Below are positions 30,998-39,091 of a stretch of DNA of 64,000 bases, in pieces. Made by a program: the position numbers and the translations under genes. Each line of letters starts with the position of its first letter. Within the stretch, counting starts at the first letter, position 1. Source of the DNA: Pseudomonadota bacterium (GTDB lineage Bacteria > Myxococcota_A > Polyangia > Haliangiales > Haliangiaceae); assembly GCA_022360315.1 (NCBI GenBank), contig JAKSDA010000428.1:1-64000 (forward strand), given 5' to 3'. A model generated the notes under the pieces. That model searched no databases, was not told the origin of the DNA, and saw only the letters and a program-made list of their open reading frames with translations.

Positions 30998-31690
30998 ATG
31001 CCAGCCGTAGCATACGCCGAGAGACAATTTGATCGTAACGAACTCATTCGCAACCACATCGATATGGCCCGCCGACTCGCACGCAAGATAGCGCGAAGGG
31101 TGCCGCGCAGCGTGCGGTGTGATGAGCTCGAAAGCGCAGCAATGTTGGGTTTGACCGAGGCTGCGAGTCGTTTCGACCCCACGCGGGGCGAGCCCTTTGT
31201 CGCCTATGCGGCAAAACGCATTCGCGGTGCGGTACTCGACGAGTTGCGCCGCAACGACGTATTGACCCGTCGGGGTCGGGAAGGCGCGCGTCGCCTCGCC
31301 GATGCCACACGCTCTGTCGAAGCCCAGGTCGGCCGGCCGGCGACCACCGACGAGATTGCCAAGGAAATGGGTGTTTCAGTGGAAGAGGTTGCCCAGTTCA
31401 AGGCCAGGCTGCAAGCTCCCGCCCTGGTACCCCTCGAGGATGTACGCGATTTGCCCCATACCACCTCGAACGACGCGCCGGACGAGCAGTACATTCTGCG
31501 CGAGCAAAAGCGGGCTCTTGCTCAGGCCCTCAACTCGCTACCCGAACGCGACTTGCTCGTGCTCTCGCTGTACTATCAAGAGGGATTGACGCTCAAGGAG
31601 ATCGGCCAGGTTCTCGGCGTCTCGGAGTCGCGAACCTGTCAGCTGCGCGGTCGCGCCCTGCGCAAACTTCGCAAAGCCATCGAACAATAG
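30998..31690 (+). CDS. RNA polymerase sigma factor, FliA/WhiG (sigma28-like) family
   Basis: This 230-residue sigma-70 group 3 factor has region 2 (about residues 15-85: LARKIARRVPRSVRCDELESAAMLGLTEAASRFDPTRG, AYAAKRIRGAVLDELRR), region 3 (GRPATTDEIAKEMGVSVEEV) and region 4 with the helix-turn-helix LKEIGQVLGVSESRTCQLRGRAL. This order and the RIRGA(V/I)LDELR motif are those of FliA/WhiG factors. No flagellar genes are present, so in this organism it probably controls a developmental, motility or stress regulon. The ATPase-type protein encoded two genes downstream may be a partner (inference). Confidence 0.93.
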   Translation: MPAVAYAERQFDRNELIRNHIDMARRLARKIARRVPRSVRCDELESAAMLGLTEAASRFDPTRGEPFVAYAAKRIRGAVLDELRRNDVLTRRGREGARRLADATRSVEAQVGRPATTDEIAKEMGVSVEEVAQFKARLQAPALVPLEDVRDLPHTTSNDAPDEQYILREQKRALAQALNSLPERDLLVLSLYYQEGLTLKEIGQVLGVSESRTCQLRGRALRKLRKAIEQ

Positions 31691-32206
31691 GCGGGCGTTT
31701 CTCGGCATAGCGCTTTTTTGGACCGATCCGGTCGACCTCGAACCCCGGCGCAGTCGCCTGCTCTGGTCGCATCTGCTGGCCATTTTGGGCTTACATCGTC
31801 ACGGGTGTCTTGAAGTATTCCAATACTCCTCGTCGCCAGCTGCCGGCGCGCTCCCGAGAGCGTGCACGGCTTGCGACCTCGCGACCGAGTTCATGTCCCA
31901 AATCCCGAGCCAGGCGGCAAACAGCGCACGGCCTCCGGTGCCTCCCGGTGATGAACCTCGGGTGTAGACCTCCAGCTGGTCGGTAATGTCCACTGGCCCG
32001 TACTTGCGTGGTTTGTGTCAGCGCAATGCAACTTACTGTTTTCTCGTAGAGAGCTCACAGAACGCCATACAGTACCTGCCTGACAGGGCTATCTGCGGGT
32101 GTGTCTCGAGCAGATCGCGCTGGCGATTGGCAAGTGATTGTGGTGACACGGTTGCCCGGGAGAGCTACCATGGCCCGGCTCGACAAGGCAAACCACCGGA
32201 GCTCTC
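31691..32206. other. Intergenic interval
   Basis: About 515 bases after the sigma-factor gene. A run of T (TAGCGCTTTTTTGG near 31710) close to the stop might be part of a terminator, but no clear stem precedes it. I see no gene, RNA or repeat in the rest. Confidence 0.4.
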
Positions 32207-32887
32207 ATGGGAATATTCGACAAACGCGACAAGAAGAGAAAACCCGACGAATTCGATTCTCCTGTGGAGCGGATCGATCTGAACGCCTCCCCTGTCCCGG
32301 TGGAGCCTCGGACGGAACCGATGCCCAATCAGGCGGTACCGGAGACCATGGCCGCCAAGCCCAAATCGGCTCCCCGGGCCAGGCCAGAGCCCGAGCCTGA
32401 TCCATATGCCACGTCCTACGGAATCGATAGAGCCATCCAGCTCATGCGCTCCTTGCCCAGCGATAATGTCGAGCTGGTGGTACAGGTCGTCAAGCAAACC
32501 CTCGAGTCGACCAACGTCCACATCCCGGAAATCATCGGTGACGCCAAGCGCAAGCAAGACGACATCCAGGGGCGCATCCGGGTATTGCGCGATGAGATCG
32601 CCGACTATGAAAAAGAGATCGAGACCCGTCGCGAAGAGATCTCGCGCCTCGATGCCGACTACAAAGAGACATCTCTGGTCCGCGAACGGCTCGAACTTGC
32701 CGAAAACCTGGGCAAGAAGAAAACCGAGGTGCCCAAGAGCGAGGCTGGCAAGAACAGTACTGGTGCTGTGAGTACTCGCAAGACCGCAACGAACTCTCGA
32801 GCCAGCACGGCGACTCCGGCGACGACCCCCCAGGCCCAGGGCAAGTCGGCGCGAATCTCGAAGACTAACATCGCCGCCAAGAAATAA
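32207..32887 (+). CDS. Coiled-coil protein of unknown function
   Basis: This 226-residue protein has a disordered, charged N-terminus (MGIFDKRDKKRKPDEF and a Pro/Glu stretch), a helical region starting near residue 75 (IDRAIQLMRSLPSDNVELVVQVVKQTLESTNV), a coiled coil at about 108-160 (RIRVLRDEIADYEKEIETRREEISRLDADY) and a Ser/Thr/Ala/Lys-rich tail. There is no signal or membrane segment. It lies 30 bases ahead of the receiver-like/ATPase gene, so the two are probably cotranscribed and may interact. I do not recognise the family. Confidence 0.8.
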   Translation: MGIFDKRDKKRKPDEFDSPVERIDLNASPVPVEPRTEPMPNQAVPETMAAKPKSAPRARPEPEPDPYATSYGIDRAIQLMRSLPSDNVELVVQVVKQTLESTNVHIPEIIGDAKRKQDDIQGRIRVLRDEIADYEKEIETRREEISRLDADYKETSLVRERLELAENLGKKKTEVPKSEAGKNSTGAVSTRKTATNSRASTATPATTPQAQGKSARISKTNIAAKK

Positions 32888-32917
32888 TCCACCCGCCCGC
32901 TGTCTCACGAGGAATCC

Positions 32918-34201
32918 ATGCTTCGCTATCACATGACTGTGGTGACGCCGGACAATCGTCTCAAGCGAGAGATCAAGCGTGTGACCACTGCGACCGGTTC
33001 TAAGGCCCAGTTTGTGAGTAATGCCCAGGGGCTGGATATGCGGAACTCGGTCGACCTCGTGATATACGACGCCCGGCAAGGCGATCCTCCGTGGCAGATT
33101 TTTTCACGCCTGCCGGTCGACACGTCGATCTCGTACGTACTTCCGCCGGATAGCCTGATTCAAAAAATCGGGCTCCTGCGGGACCCGAGGGTGTGCAGCC
33201 TCCTCTGTTACGACGACCGGTTTGACGAAGACGAGTTTATCGCCAGCACCACCAAGGTGCTGCGCGGCGAGGTGTTTGGCCTGGCCAAGTATTTCCCGTG
33301 GGGTGTGACCACGTACTCGATGGTGCCCAGAAACCACGAGCAAAAGTCTCGGGCCATCGAGATCGTCCTCAAGTACGCCCAGGAAGCTGGAGTTCGTGGC
33401 CCGGTCAGAGAACGCGTCCAGCTGGTGGCCGACGAGCTCATGATCAACGCCCTGTATCACGCTCCAGTCGATGAACAGGGCAATGAGCTCTATGCCAACA
33501 TCGGTCGCAAAGAGCTGGCTTCGCGCAAAGAGCTCAAGCCGATCGAAGTGCAGTACGGCTGTAGTGGTCGTTATTTCGGTATCTCGGTACGGGATGGTGG
33601 AGGATCGCTCACCCGGCCCAAGGCTCTCGAGTACATGATGCGGGTGCAGAGAGGTGCAGCTGCCGACATCGAGGACAAGGCCACCGGTGCAGGATTGGGG
33701 TTACAGAGCGTGATGCGTTCGGTCTCCAAACTGGTCTTCAACCTCGACCCGGGCAACTCGACCGAGGTCATCGCTCTCTTCGATCTGGACCAGTTTGCCC
33801 GCGGCAAGGTCGGAGCTCGCTCCCTTCACATATTCGTGGCCTCCCGCGCACCCGATGTCGAAATACACGACATCCAAGAAGAACCGCCACCACCGCCTGT
33901 CGCAACCGCCTCGAGCACCTCGGGTGCATTCAAGTGGATGGTACTGGCGATTCTCATGGCGATTGCTGCTGCGCTGGGCACGGCGACGTTCATGAAGGAC
34001 AACCTGGTCAACGCCGAACCCCCCCCACCGCCGCCGGCGCCCCGCCTCATGTTGGGAGAATCGCCCGCCAATTTGAAAATCTTTCTCGAACAAAACGGGA
34101 AAAAAACCCAGCTCAGGCCCGATAAGTCTGTGCCTCTGAAGTCGCAGGGCACGTATCAGATCGAGGTAGTGAGCAAGAAAGCGCCGGGCAAGAACCGCTG
34201 A
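32918..34201 (+). CDS. Receiver-like / GHKL-ATPase protein with C-terminal membrane anchor
   Basis: This 427-residue protein starts with a receiver-like alpha/beta domain (about 1-115) whose DLVIYDAR segment places an Asp where phosphorylation would occur. A GHKL ATP-binding domain (about 140-300) follows, with N box ADELMINALYH (Asn177), G1 box VRDGGGSL and G2 box GAGLGLQSV; no DHp/His-box dimerisation domain is seen. A Pro-rich hinge, one membrane helix at about 337-358 and a ~50-residue C-terminal tail after another Pro run complete it. The ATPase resembles the RsbW/SpoIIAB serine-kinase type more than a sensor histidine kinase. A role as regulator of the nearby sigma factor is inference. 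Confidence 0.8.
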   Translation: MLRYHMTVVTPDNRLKREIKRVTTATGSKAQFVSNAQGLDMRNSVDLVIYDARQGDPPWQIFSRLPVDTSISYVLPPDSLIQKIGLLRDPRVCSLLCYDDRFDEDEFIASTTKVLRGEVFGLAKYFPWGVTTYSMVPRNHEQKSRAIEIVLKYAQEAGVRGPVRERVQLVADELMINALYHAPVDEQGNELYANIGRKELASRKELKPIEVQYGCSGRYFGISVRDGGGSLTRPKALEYMMRVQRGAAADIEDKATGAGLGLQSVMRSVSKLVFNLDPGNSTEVIALFDLDQFARGKVGARSLHIFVASRAPDVEIHDIQEEPPPPPVATASSTSGAFKWMVLAILMAIAAALGTATFMKDNLVNAEPPPPPPAPRLMLGESPANLKIFLEQNGKKTQLRPDKSVPLKSQGTYQIEVVSKKAPGKNR

Positions 34202-34489
34202 GTACAGTTCCCACCTGTAGATGTTGCCCTGGTACTGCCTGCCCATTGACCGGCAGGTTCGATCCGGCGCGACTGTGCGCCTCTTTACAGTGACAGTGTG
34301 TTGTTGGGGTCGAAACCATCGGACCTGTTGCGTTGTATGGTCTGCTCTACCCAGGTCGGTAGATTCGGTAATTCCAACTACGTCTTGGTGTGCTGTATGT
34401 CATTCATGGTAGGTAACTTGCCGGCTTGAAGGCCGCTTGTGTGACCCGATAAACTCGATACCCCGACCAGCAAGTGGTAGCCTTAGTAT

Positions 34490-35500
34490 ATGGGCGCGAG
34501 CCTGGCAGAAGACGTCGTTGTTCATCGGCTCTTTGACGCCAAAGAGTCGATACTCATCGATCGTGCTCTTGCTGCGGTAACCCGCAAAGCGCCCGCCGAC
34601 GCGGCTACCCTGCGGGTTCTGATCAACGAGCTGGCGGCGTTGAGCGAGATCTTGAACACAACGCGGGAATTGCGCAAGCAGGTCACGTTCGGCAAAGAAA
34701 TTCACAATGCGCATACGTTGACCGAACATCTCTGCCAAATCGATGCGTTGTCGGGCGATCTGGCGCTGCCGATGAAGGCGACACTGTCGCGCACGTTTCT
34801 CCTGGCCAAGATCAACTTCTTCAAGGCGTTTATCAAGGCGACCTCGGCCCTGCACGGTTCGGGATCGGAGTTTGCCGAATTCGCCTATCATTTGCGCGAG
34901 GAACTCGCTCAATCGATTTACACTCAGCTGGCCGAGGAACTTTTGCTCGCGTTCTTGCGCAATCCCAACGTGAAGACGCGTATCAAGCGTAAATCCGCCG
35001 ATCAGCTGATTACGATTTGGGACAATTCTCAGGTAGAGATCGACGATTTTTGCCCATTGCTCGAGAGTGCCTGGCATGCGCGCAACCGGGTGACCAGTGG
35101 TTTTGGCTCTCTATTGGGTACCACCGAATACTTCCGATTGGTGTGCGAGGATTGCGCGCCGCAGTTTCTCGATTTTTTCGGCCGCGACGATCTATCTCTG
35201 GCCGAGGGGCAGGCGTTTGAAGAGTTTTTGTTCAACATGTCATACGAGGAGCTCACCACGCTGCGCGAGACCATGAAGGAACAGAATCTCGACACGGTTA
35301 CCGCCAACTGGGCCAGCCGGGTTCTCGGCCGGCCGATCGAGCCACTCGATCATTCCGGCAAAATCGATCCAATGGCTCTGTACCGTTCGTATTACCGGCG
35401 CCAGCTCGCTGCCGAGTATCGCAGTCTTGCCGGCACTGACGGACCGCGCCGCACCGCCGAGTCGTATCTCATGATCTATCTGCTCGACCAGCAGGACTAA
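34490..35500 (+). CDS. Helical protein of unknown function
   Basis: This 336-residue protein is predicted almost wholly alpha-helical, with neither signal nor membrane helices. The start carries no strong ribosome binding site. Runs such as TLRVLINELAALSEILNTTRELRKQVTFGKEIHNA and FAEFAYHLREELAQSIYTQLAEELLLAFL are conserved-looking amphipathic helices, and codon use matches the neighbours, so it is a real gene. I do not recognise a family. It stands alone: 288 bases follow the ATPase gene, and a dispersed repeat begins 11 bases after its stop. Confidence 0.75.
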   Translation: MGASLAEDVVVHRLFDAKESILIDRALAAVTRKAPADAATLRVLINELAALSEILNTTRELRKQVTFGKEIHNAHTLTEHLCQIDALSGDLALPMKATLSRTFLLAKINFFKAFIKATSALHGSGSEFAEFAYHLREELAQSIYTQLAEELLLAFLRNPNVKTRIKRKSADQLITIWDNSQVEIDDFCPLLESAWHARNRVTSGFGSLLGTTEYFRLVCEDCAPQFLDFFGRDDLSLAEGQAFEEFLFNMSYEELTTLRETMKEQNLDTVTANWASRVLGRPIEPLDHSGKIDPMALYRSYYRRQLAAEYRSLAGTDGPRRTAESYLMIYLLDQQD

Positions 35501-35510
35501 GTACCGCGAC

Positions 35511-35540
35511 CCGAGCCAGAGCGACGAGGCGCGCCGCCAG
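35511..35540. repeat. REP-like dispersed repeat, copy 2 (30 bp)
   Basis: These 30 bases match bases 1-30 exactly. Flanking sequence differs from copy 1 on the right side. The copy lies 11 bases after a stop codon and about 100 bases before the next gene, a usual place for REP-type elements. Confidence 0.65.
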
Positions 35541-35640
35541 CGGGCGGTGCCCGCCCACATACTGTGGCTACGCTGGGCTGCTCGATCTGTCTTGTCTGGC
35601 TGGTGTTGCACGAAAAAGCACAGACTGTACAGTTGTGGTC

Positions 35641-36732
35641 ATGAGCAAACGGCGTGAAATCATCGATCTGCGCTCGGACACGGTTACCAAGCCCAGCGCG
35701 GCCATGCGCAGGGTGATCGGCGAGGCCGAGGTTGGCGACGACGTTTACGGTGAAGACCCTGTGGTCAACCACCTACAAGAGCGAGTGGCCGATCTACTGG
35801 GCAAAGAGGCAGCGCTCTTCGTACCGTCGGGCTGCATGGCCAATCAAATCGCCATCAAGATCCACACCCAGCCGGGCGACGAAGTACTGGTTGGCCAGGG
35901 AGCACACAATTGGCTATTCGAGTCGGGTGCCGCGCCGGTAATCTCTGGAGTTCAAGTTTCTCGCCTTCCCGGCGACGGCCGGTTCGATGCCGCTGCGGTC
36001 CGGGAGGCGTTCAAGGCCGACAATCACCACGTTCCACCGACCAGCATGGTATCTGTGGAGAACACCCACAATATGGGCGGTGGGGTGGTCTGGCAAGCCG
36101 ACGCTGTGCGGCACGTGATCGCAGCGGCGCGCGAGTTGGGATTGGCCGTCCATCTCGACGGTGCTCGCCTGTGGAATGCAGCGGTCAAGACCGGTAGGGC
36201 CGAACGCGATCTCGCTGCCGGTTTTGACACGGTGGCCGTGTGTCTGTCCAAAGGGCTCGGAGCTCCTGTCGGCTCGCTGATCGCGGGCAGCCGCGATCTC
36301 ATGCACCGGGCTCATCGGGTGCGCAAGATGCTCGGTGGCCAGATGCGTCAGATCGGAATTCTGGCTGCTGCCGGGCTTTACGCCATCGAGCACAATCGCA
36401 ACAGGTTATCCCAAGATCACGATAATGCGGAATTTCTGGCCAGAGAAGTGGACCGTATTCCCGGCCTCTCGGTCGATCTATCGCGCGTGCAAACCAACAT
36501 CGTCATGGCCGATATGGTCGAGGTGAGCGGCGGCGGAGCCGTCGGCGATGCCAGGCAGTTGCAGGCTCGTGCCAGAGAGCGCGGCCTGCTGTTCAACGCC
36601 CTGTCGGCGGCGCGCATTCGCCTGATGACACATCTGGATGTCGATCGGTCTGACTGTGCTCGGGCCATTGACATCCTGGGCGCCCTGTTGACTGAAACCG
36701 CTGACAGCTCGACTCGGGCGAGCGAAGGATGA
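35641..36732 (+). CDS. ltaE: Low-specificity L-threonine aldolase
   Basis: This 363-residue fold-type I PLP enzyme cleaves L-threonine or allo-threonine to glycine and acetaldehyde. Hallmarks are DLRSDTVTKP at the N-terminus, VGDDVYGEDP, SVENTHNMGGG, HLDGARLWNA, and the PLP-binding Lys204 in CLSKGLGAPVGS. Length matches the family. A GTG two codons upstream is possible but ATG is preferred. Its end overlaps the start of the next gene (ATGA), suggesting coupling. Confidence 0.95.
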   Translation: MSKRREIIDLRSDTVTKPSAAMRRVIGEAEVGDDVYGEDPVVNHLQERVADLLGKEAALFVPSGCMANQIAIKIHTQPGDEVLVGQGAHNWLFESGAAPVISGVQVSRLPGDGRFDAAAVREAFKADNHHVPPTSMVSVENTHNMGGGVVWQADAVRHVIAAARELGLAVHLDGARLWNAAVKTGRAERDLAAGFDTVAVCLSKGLGAPVGSLIAGSRDLMHRAHRVRKMLGGQMRQIGILAAAGLYAIEHNRNRLSQDHDNAEFLAREVDRIPGLSVDLSRVQTNIVMADMVEVSGGGAVGDARQLQARARERGLLFNALSAARIRLMTHLDVDRSDCARAIDILGALLTETADSSTRASEG

Positions 36733-37880
36733 GACCGATACGTGCACAAAAGACCCATCTGTTTGGCAGGTGGCGTGTCCGGTGCACAGAGATGTGGTTT
36801 TTTTCGATGTGCGTTTGGGCCTTTTTCTCGGCTTGCTCGGCACCGGCATTGAGTCCAGATCTGGCCGATGCCGAGGCTGCCGAGGCGGCCGGCGACAACC
36901 AGCGTGCCCTGGTCCACTACGATGCCGCATTGCGAAGCTGCGCGGCCGAGACAAATCCCACGGCGCGGCGCCGGATGTGTGCATCGGCCCATGTGGGCCG
37001 GGCCGAGCTTCTCGATCGCATAGGTGAGAAAGCCCGAGCTGCCCGGGCCTATGCGCGCATTGCGCGCGTTCTGCCCGGCCACCTCGAGGCGTCCTCGACC
37101 GGAGTCTATCGCGCCGGTCGCCTGTATCTCGAGCTCGGCGACGCCAGGACTGCATACTCGCTTTTGTGGCGAGCGGTCACCGACTACCCCGATCAGGGCT
37201 ATGCCGCTGATGCGTTGCGCGTGCTTTTGCGCGACGGTCGCCAGCGCAACCCACGCGAGTTGTACCGCGTTATGGGCGACCTTTTGCAGCCTCTGTCTCG
37301 GACCGGTGTGGCCGACAACCTGCTCTATGCTATTGCCGACCTCGCCGAGAACGAAAATGGCGACCAGCGTGCAGCGCTCGGCTTCTACGACAAGATAACC
37401 GTCGAGTATCCGGGCAGTGGGCTGCGTGATGATGCGTTCTGGCACGCAGCCAGACTGGCCCGGGTTCTCGGCGACGGGCCGGGCGCGGCGCGCCGATTGC
37501 GCCAGCTGCTCGCCACCCGCGAGGTCGCTTTTGGCGCGGGCTCGTACAACTCGATCTGGTTCGACAATGCCCAGCTCGAGCTCGGCCGCATCTTGCGCGA
37601 CGATCTCGACGACCCCTGGGGCGCAGTTGCGGCATTTGCCAGATTGCCCCGCGACTATCCCGCATCCGTCCTCATCGACGATGCCCTGTGGGAGACCGCC
37701 AGCACCTGGGATCGGGTTGGCGACCGGCAAAAAACCTGTACAGCTCTGGCCAGGTTATCGGCGTGGCCCGATTCAAAATACGAAATCGAACTCGCTCCAG
37801 CACTGCGCAACAAGCGCGGTTGTCCTTGCCAACTACCGACCAGGTCACCGTATGCCCATTCCCGAGGATTTTGCCGCTGA
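36729..37880 (+). CDS. TPR-like lipoprotein (outer-membrane tetratricopeptide protein)
   Basis: This protein of up to 383 residues has helical repeats of TPR type (AEAAGDNQRALVHYDAALRSC; RAARAYARIARVLPGHLEAS; AALGFYDKITVEYPGSGLRDDAFW). From the internal Met at 36792 it reads as a lipoprotein signal WFFSMCVWAFFSAC; from the upstream ATG, which overlaps the preceding stop as ATGA, the signal would be preceded by 21 residues, so the later start may be the true one. It resembles YbgF/BamD-like envelope TPR proteins. Its 3' end overlaps the next gene by 29 bases in another frame. Confidence 0.8.
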   Translation: MRPIRAQKTHLFGRWRVRCTEMWFFSMCVWAFFSACSAPALSPDLADAEAAEAAGDNQRALVHYDAALRSCAAETNPTARRRMCASAHVGRAELLDRIGEKARAARAYARIARVLPGHLEASSTGVYRAGRLYLELGDARTAYSLLWRAVTDYPDQGYAADALRVLLRDGRQRNPRELYRVMGDLLQPLSRTGVADNLLYAIADLAENENGDQRAALGFYDKITVEYPGSGLRDDAFWHAARLARVLGDGPGAARRLRQLLATREVAFGAGSYNSIWFDNAQLELGRILRDDLDDPWGAVAAFARLPRDYPASVLIDDALWETASTWDRVGDRQKTCTALARLSAWPDSKYEIELAPALRNKRGCPCQLPTRSPYAHSRGFCR

Positions 37881-38319
37881 AAGCCTCTACACTCCCGATC
37901 AGTGGTACGTACACGATGTTATTGACATCGATGCCGAACGCAATCGCGTTGTCACAGTGACTCACACCGACCAGCTCGGAATGCTGGTCGAGGCACAAAA
38001 AGACTGGCCGCTCCAGCCCAAGCACATCCCCGGCGCGGTGATGATTCAACTCAGCTCCACCCTGGGCAACCTGCACGCGGTCTACGTACTTGGCCTGCGC
38101 ATGACCGAGGGATGGGTCGGTTTTGGTACTGGCATCCGCAAGGCTCGATTTCACCGAATCGGTGCCATCGGTCCACCGATGACCTCGACCCTCGAGGCCA
38201 ACCACATCAAGCGCACTCGGGATCGAGTCTTCGCCACCTACACGTTTGAGTACAGCCAGGACGATCGTTTGCTCTACACCGCCACTCATAGCGCCATATG
38301 GACGCGCAGCGAGCTGTGA
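37852..38319 (+). CDS. Hotdog-fold protein, FabZ/FabA-like
   Basis: This 155-residue protein looks like a single hotdog domain of the FabZ/FabA-like type: the long helix segment PGAVMIQLSSTLGNLHAVYVLG replaces the usual PGVLMIEALAQ, followed by RKARFHRIGAIGPPMT, as in dehydratase-type proteins. The catalytic HFPG/E pair of FabZ is not evident (PKHIPGAVMIQ has His but Gln for Glu), so the activity is uncertain. It overlaps the upstream TPR lipoprotein gene and is followed closely by an ABC ATPase gene. Confidence 0.75.
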   Translation: MPIPEDFAAESLYTPDQWYVHDVIDIDAERNRVVTVTHTDQLGMLVEAQKDWPLQPKHIPGAVMIQLSSTLGNLHAVYVLGLRMTEGWVGFGTGIRKARFHRIGAIGPPMTSTLEANHIKRTRDRVFATYTFEYSQDDRLLYTATHSAIWTRSEL

Positions 38320-38362
38320 GTGGCGGCCTCATCGGGTTACTGTACCCGGCGTCGTGCTGCGA

Positions 38363-39091
38363 ATGCTCCAAGTTCACAAGCGCTTTGGCCACATTCCTCT
38401 TTTGCAGGGAATCGACCTTCACGTGCCGCGCGGTACAGCTCTGGGCATCATTGGCCCGGCCGCCAGCGGCAAGAGCGTGATACTCAAACTCTTATGCGGT
38501 TTGATCCCCATCGACCGCGGCGACATTCAGATCGACGGTGACAGCATTGTCGGCCTGAGCGAAGAACAGCTCATGCCACTGCGCCGCCGTATCGGCATGT
38601 TGTTTCAGAACTTTGCGCTTTTTGACTTCATGACAGTGGCCGAAAATGTGTCATTTCCCTTGGTCCAGCGGGGCGGCATGTCCGGACAAGAAATCGCCGA
38701 CCGGGTCGGCGATCGGCTGCGCAAAGTCGGTCTTGCCGGCAGCGAGGACAAAATGCCATCCCAGCTGTCGGGCGGAATGAAGCGACGGGTCGGTATTGCG
38801 CGGGCCACTATTGCCCGACCCGATATCGCCATTTACGACGAGCCTTCGGCAGGCTTGGATCCGGTGACTGCCGCCAAGATCTATGATCTGCTGCGCGCCG
38901 ACCAGCGCGAAACCGGGTCTACTGTGATCGCCGTGTCGTCCGATGTCGTCGCCCTATCGGCATTTGCCGATCGCATCGCCATGTTATTCGAGGGCCGCAT
39001 TCACTACGAAGGCCCGGCTGGAGAAATTCGCGATGCTGACGATCCCGTGGTTCGCCAGTTCGTGCGCGGCGAGCTACACGGACCTCTGTGA
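38363..39091 (+). CDS. ABC transporter ATPase, MlaF-like
   Basis: This 242-residue ATPase has Walker A GPAASGKS (31-38), signature LSGGMKRRVGIARA and Walker B IAIYDEPSAGLDP. The LSGGM(K/R)RR and YDEP(T/S)AGLDP forms are typical of MlaF/Ttg2A, which drive phospholipid traffic between membranes. The switch His of the H-loop is replaced: after VIAV comes SSD rather than THD, which could reduce activity. No MlaE permease or MlaD substrate-binding gene is adjacent, so it is an orphan here. A GTG at 38354 is an alternative start. Confidence 0.85.
   Translation: MLQVHKRFGHIPLLQGIDLHVPRGTALGIIGPAASGKSVILKLLCGLIPIDRGDIQIDGDSIVGLSEEQLMPLRRRIGMLFQNFALFDFMTVAENVSFPLVQRGGMSGQEIADRVGDRLRKVGLAGSEDKMPSQLSGGMKRRVGIARATIARPDIAIYDEPSAGLDPVTAAKIYDLLRADQRETGSTVIAVSSDVVALSAFADRIAMLFEGRIHYEGPAGEIRDADDPVVRQFVRGELHGPL

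Noticed and set aside
34250..34270. GGTTCGATCC string resembling a tRNA T-loop
   Set aside because: No acceptor, D or anticodon stem can be built around it; a nearby CCTGCC/GGCAGG hairpin explains part of the sequence.
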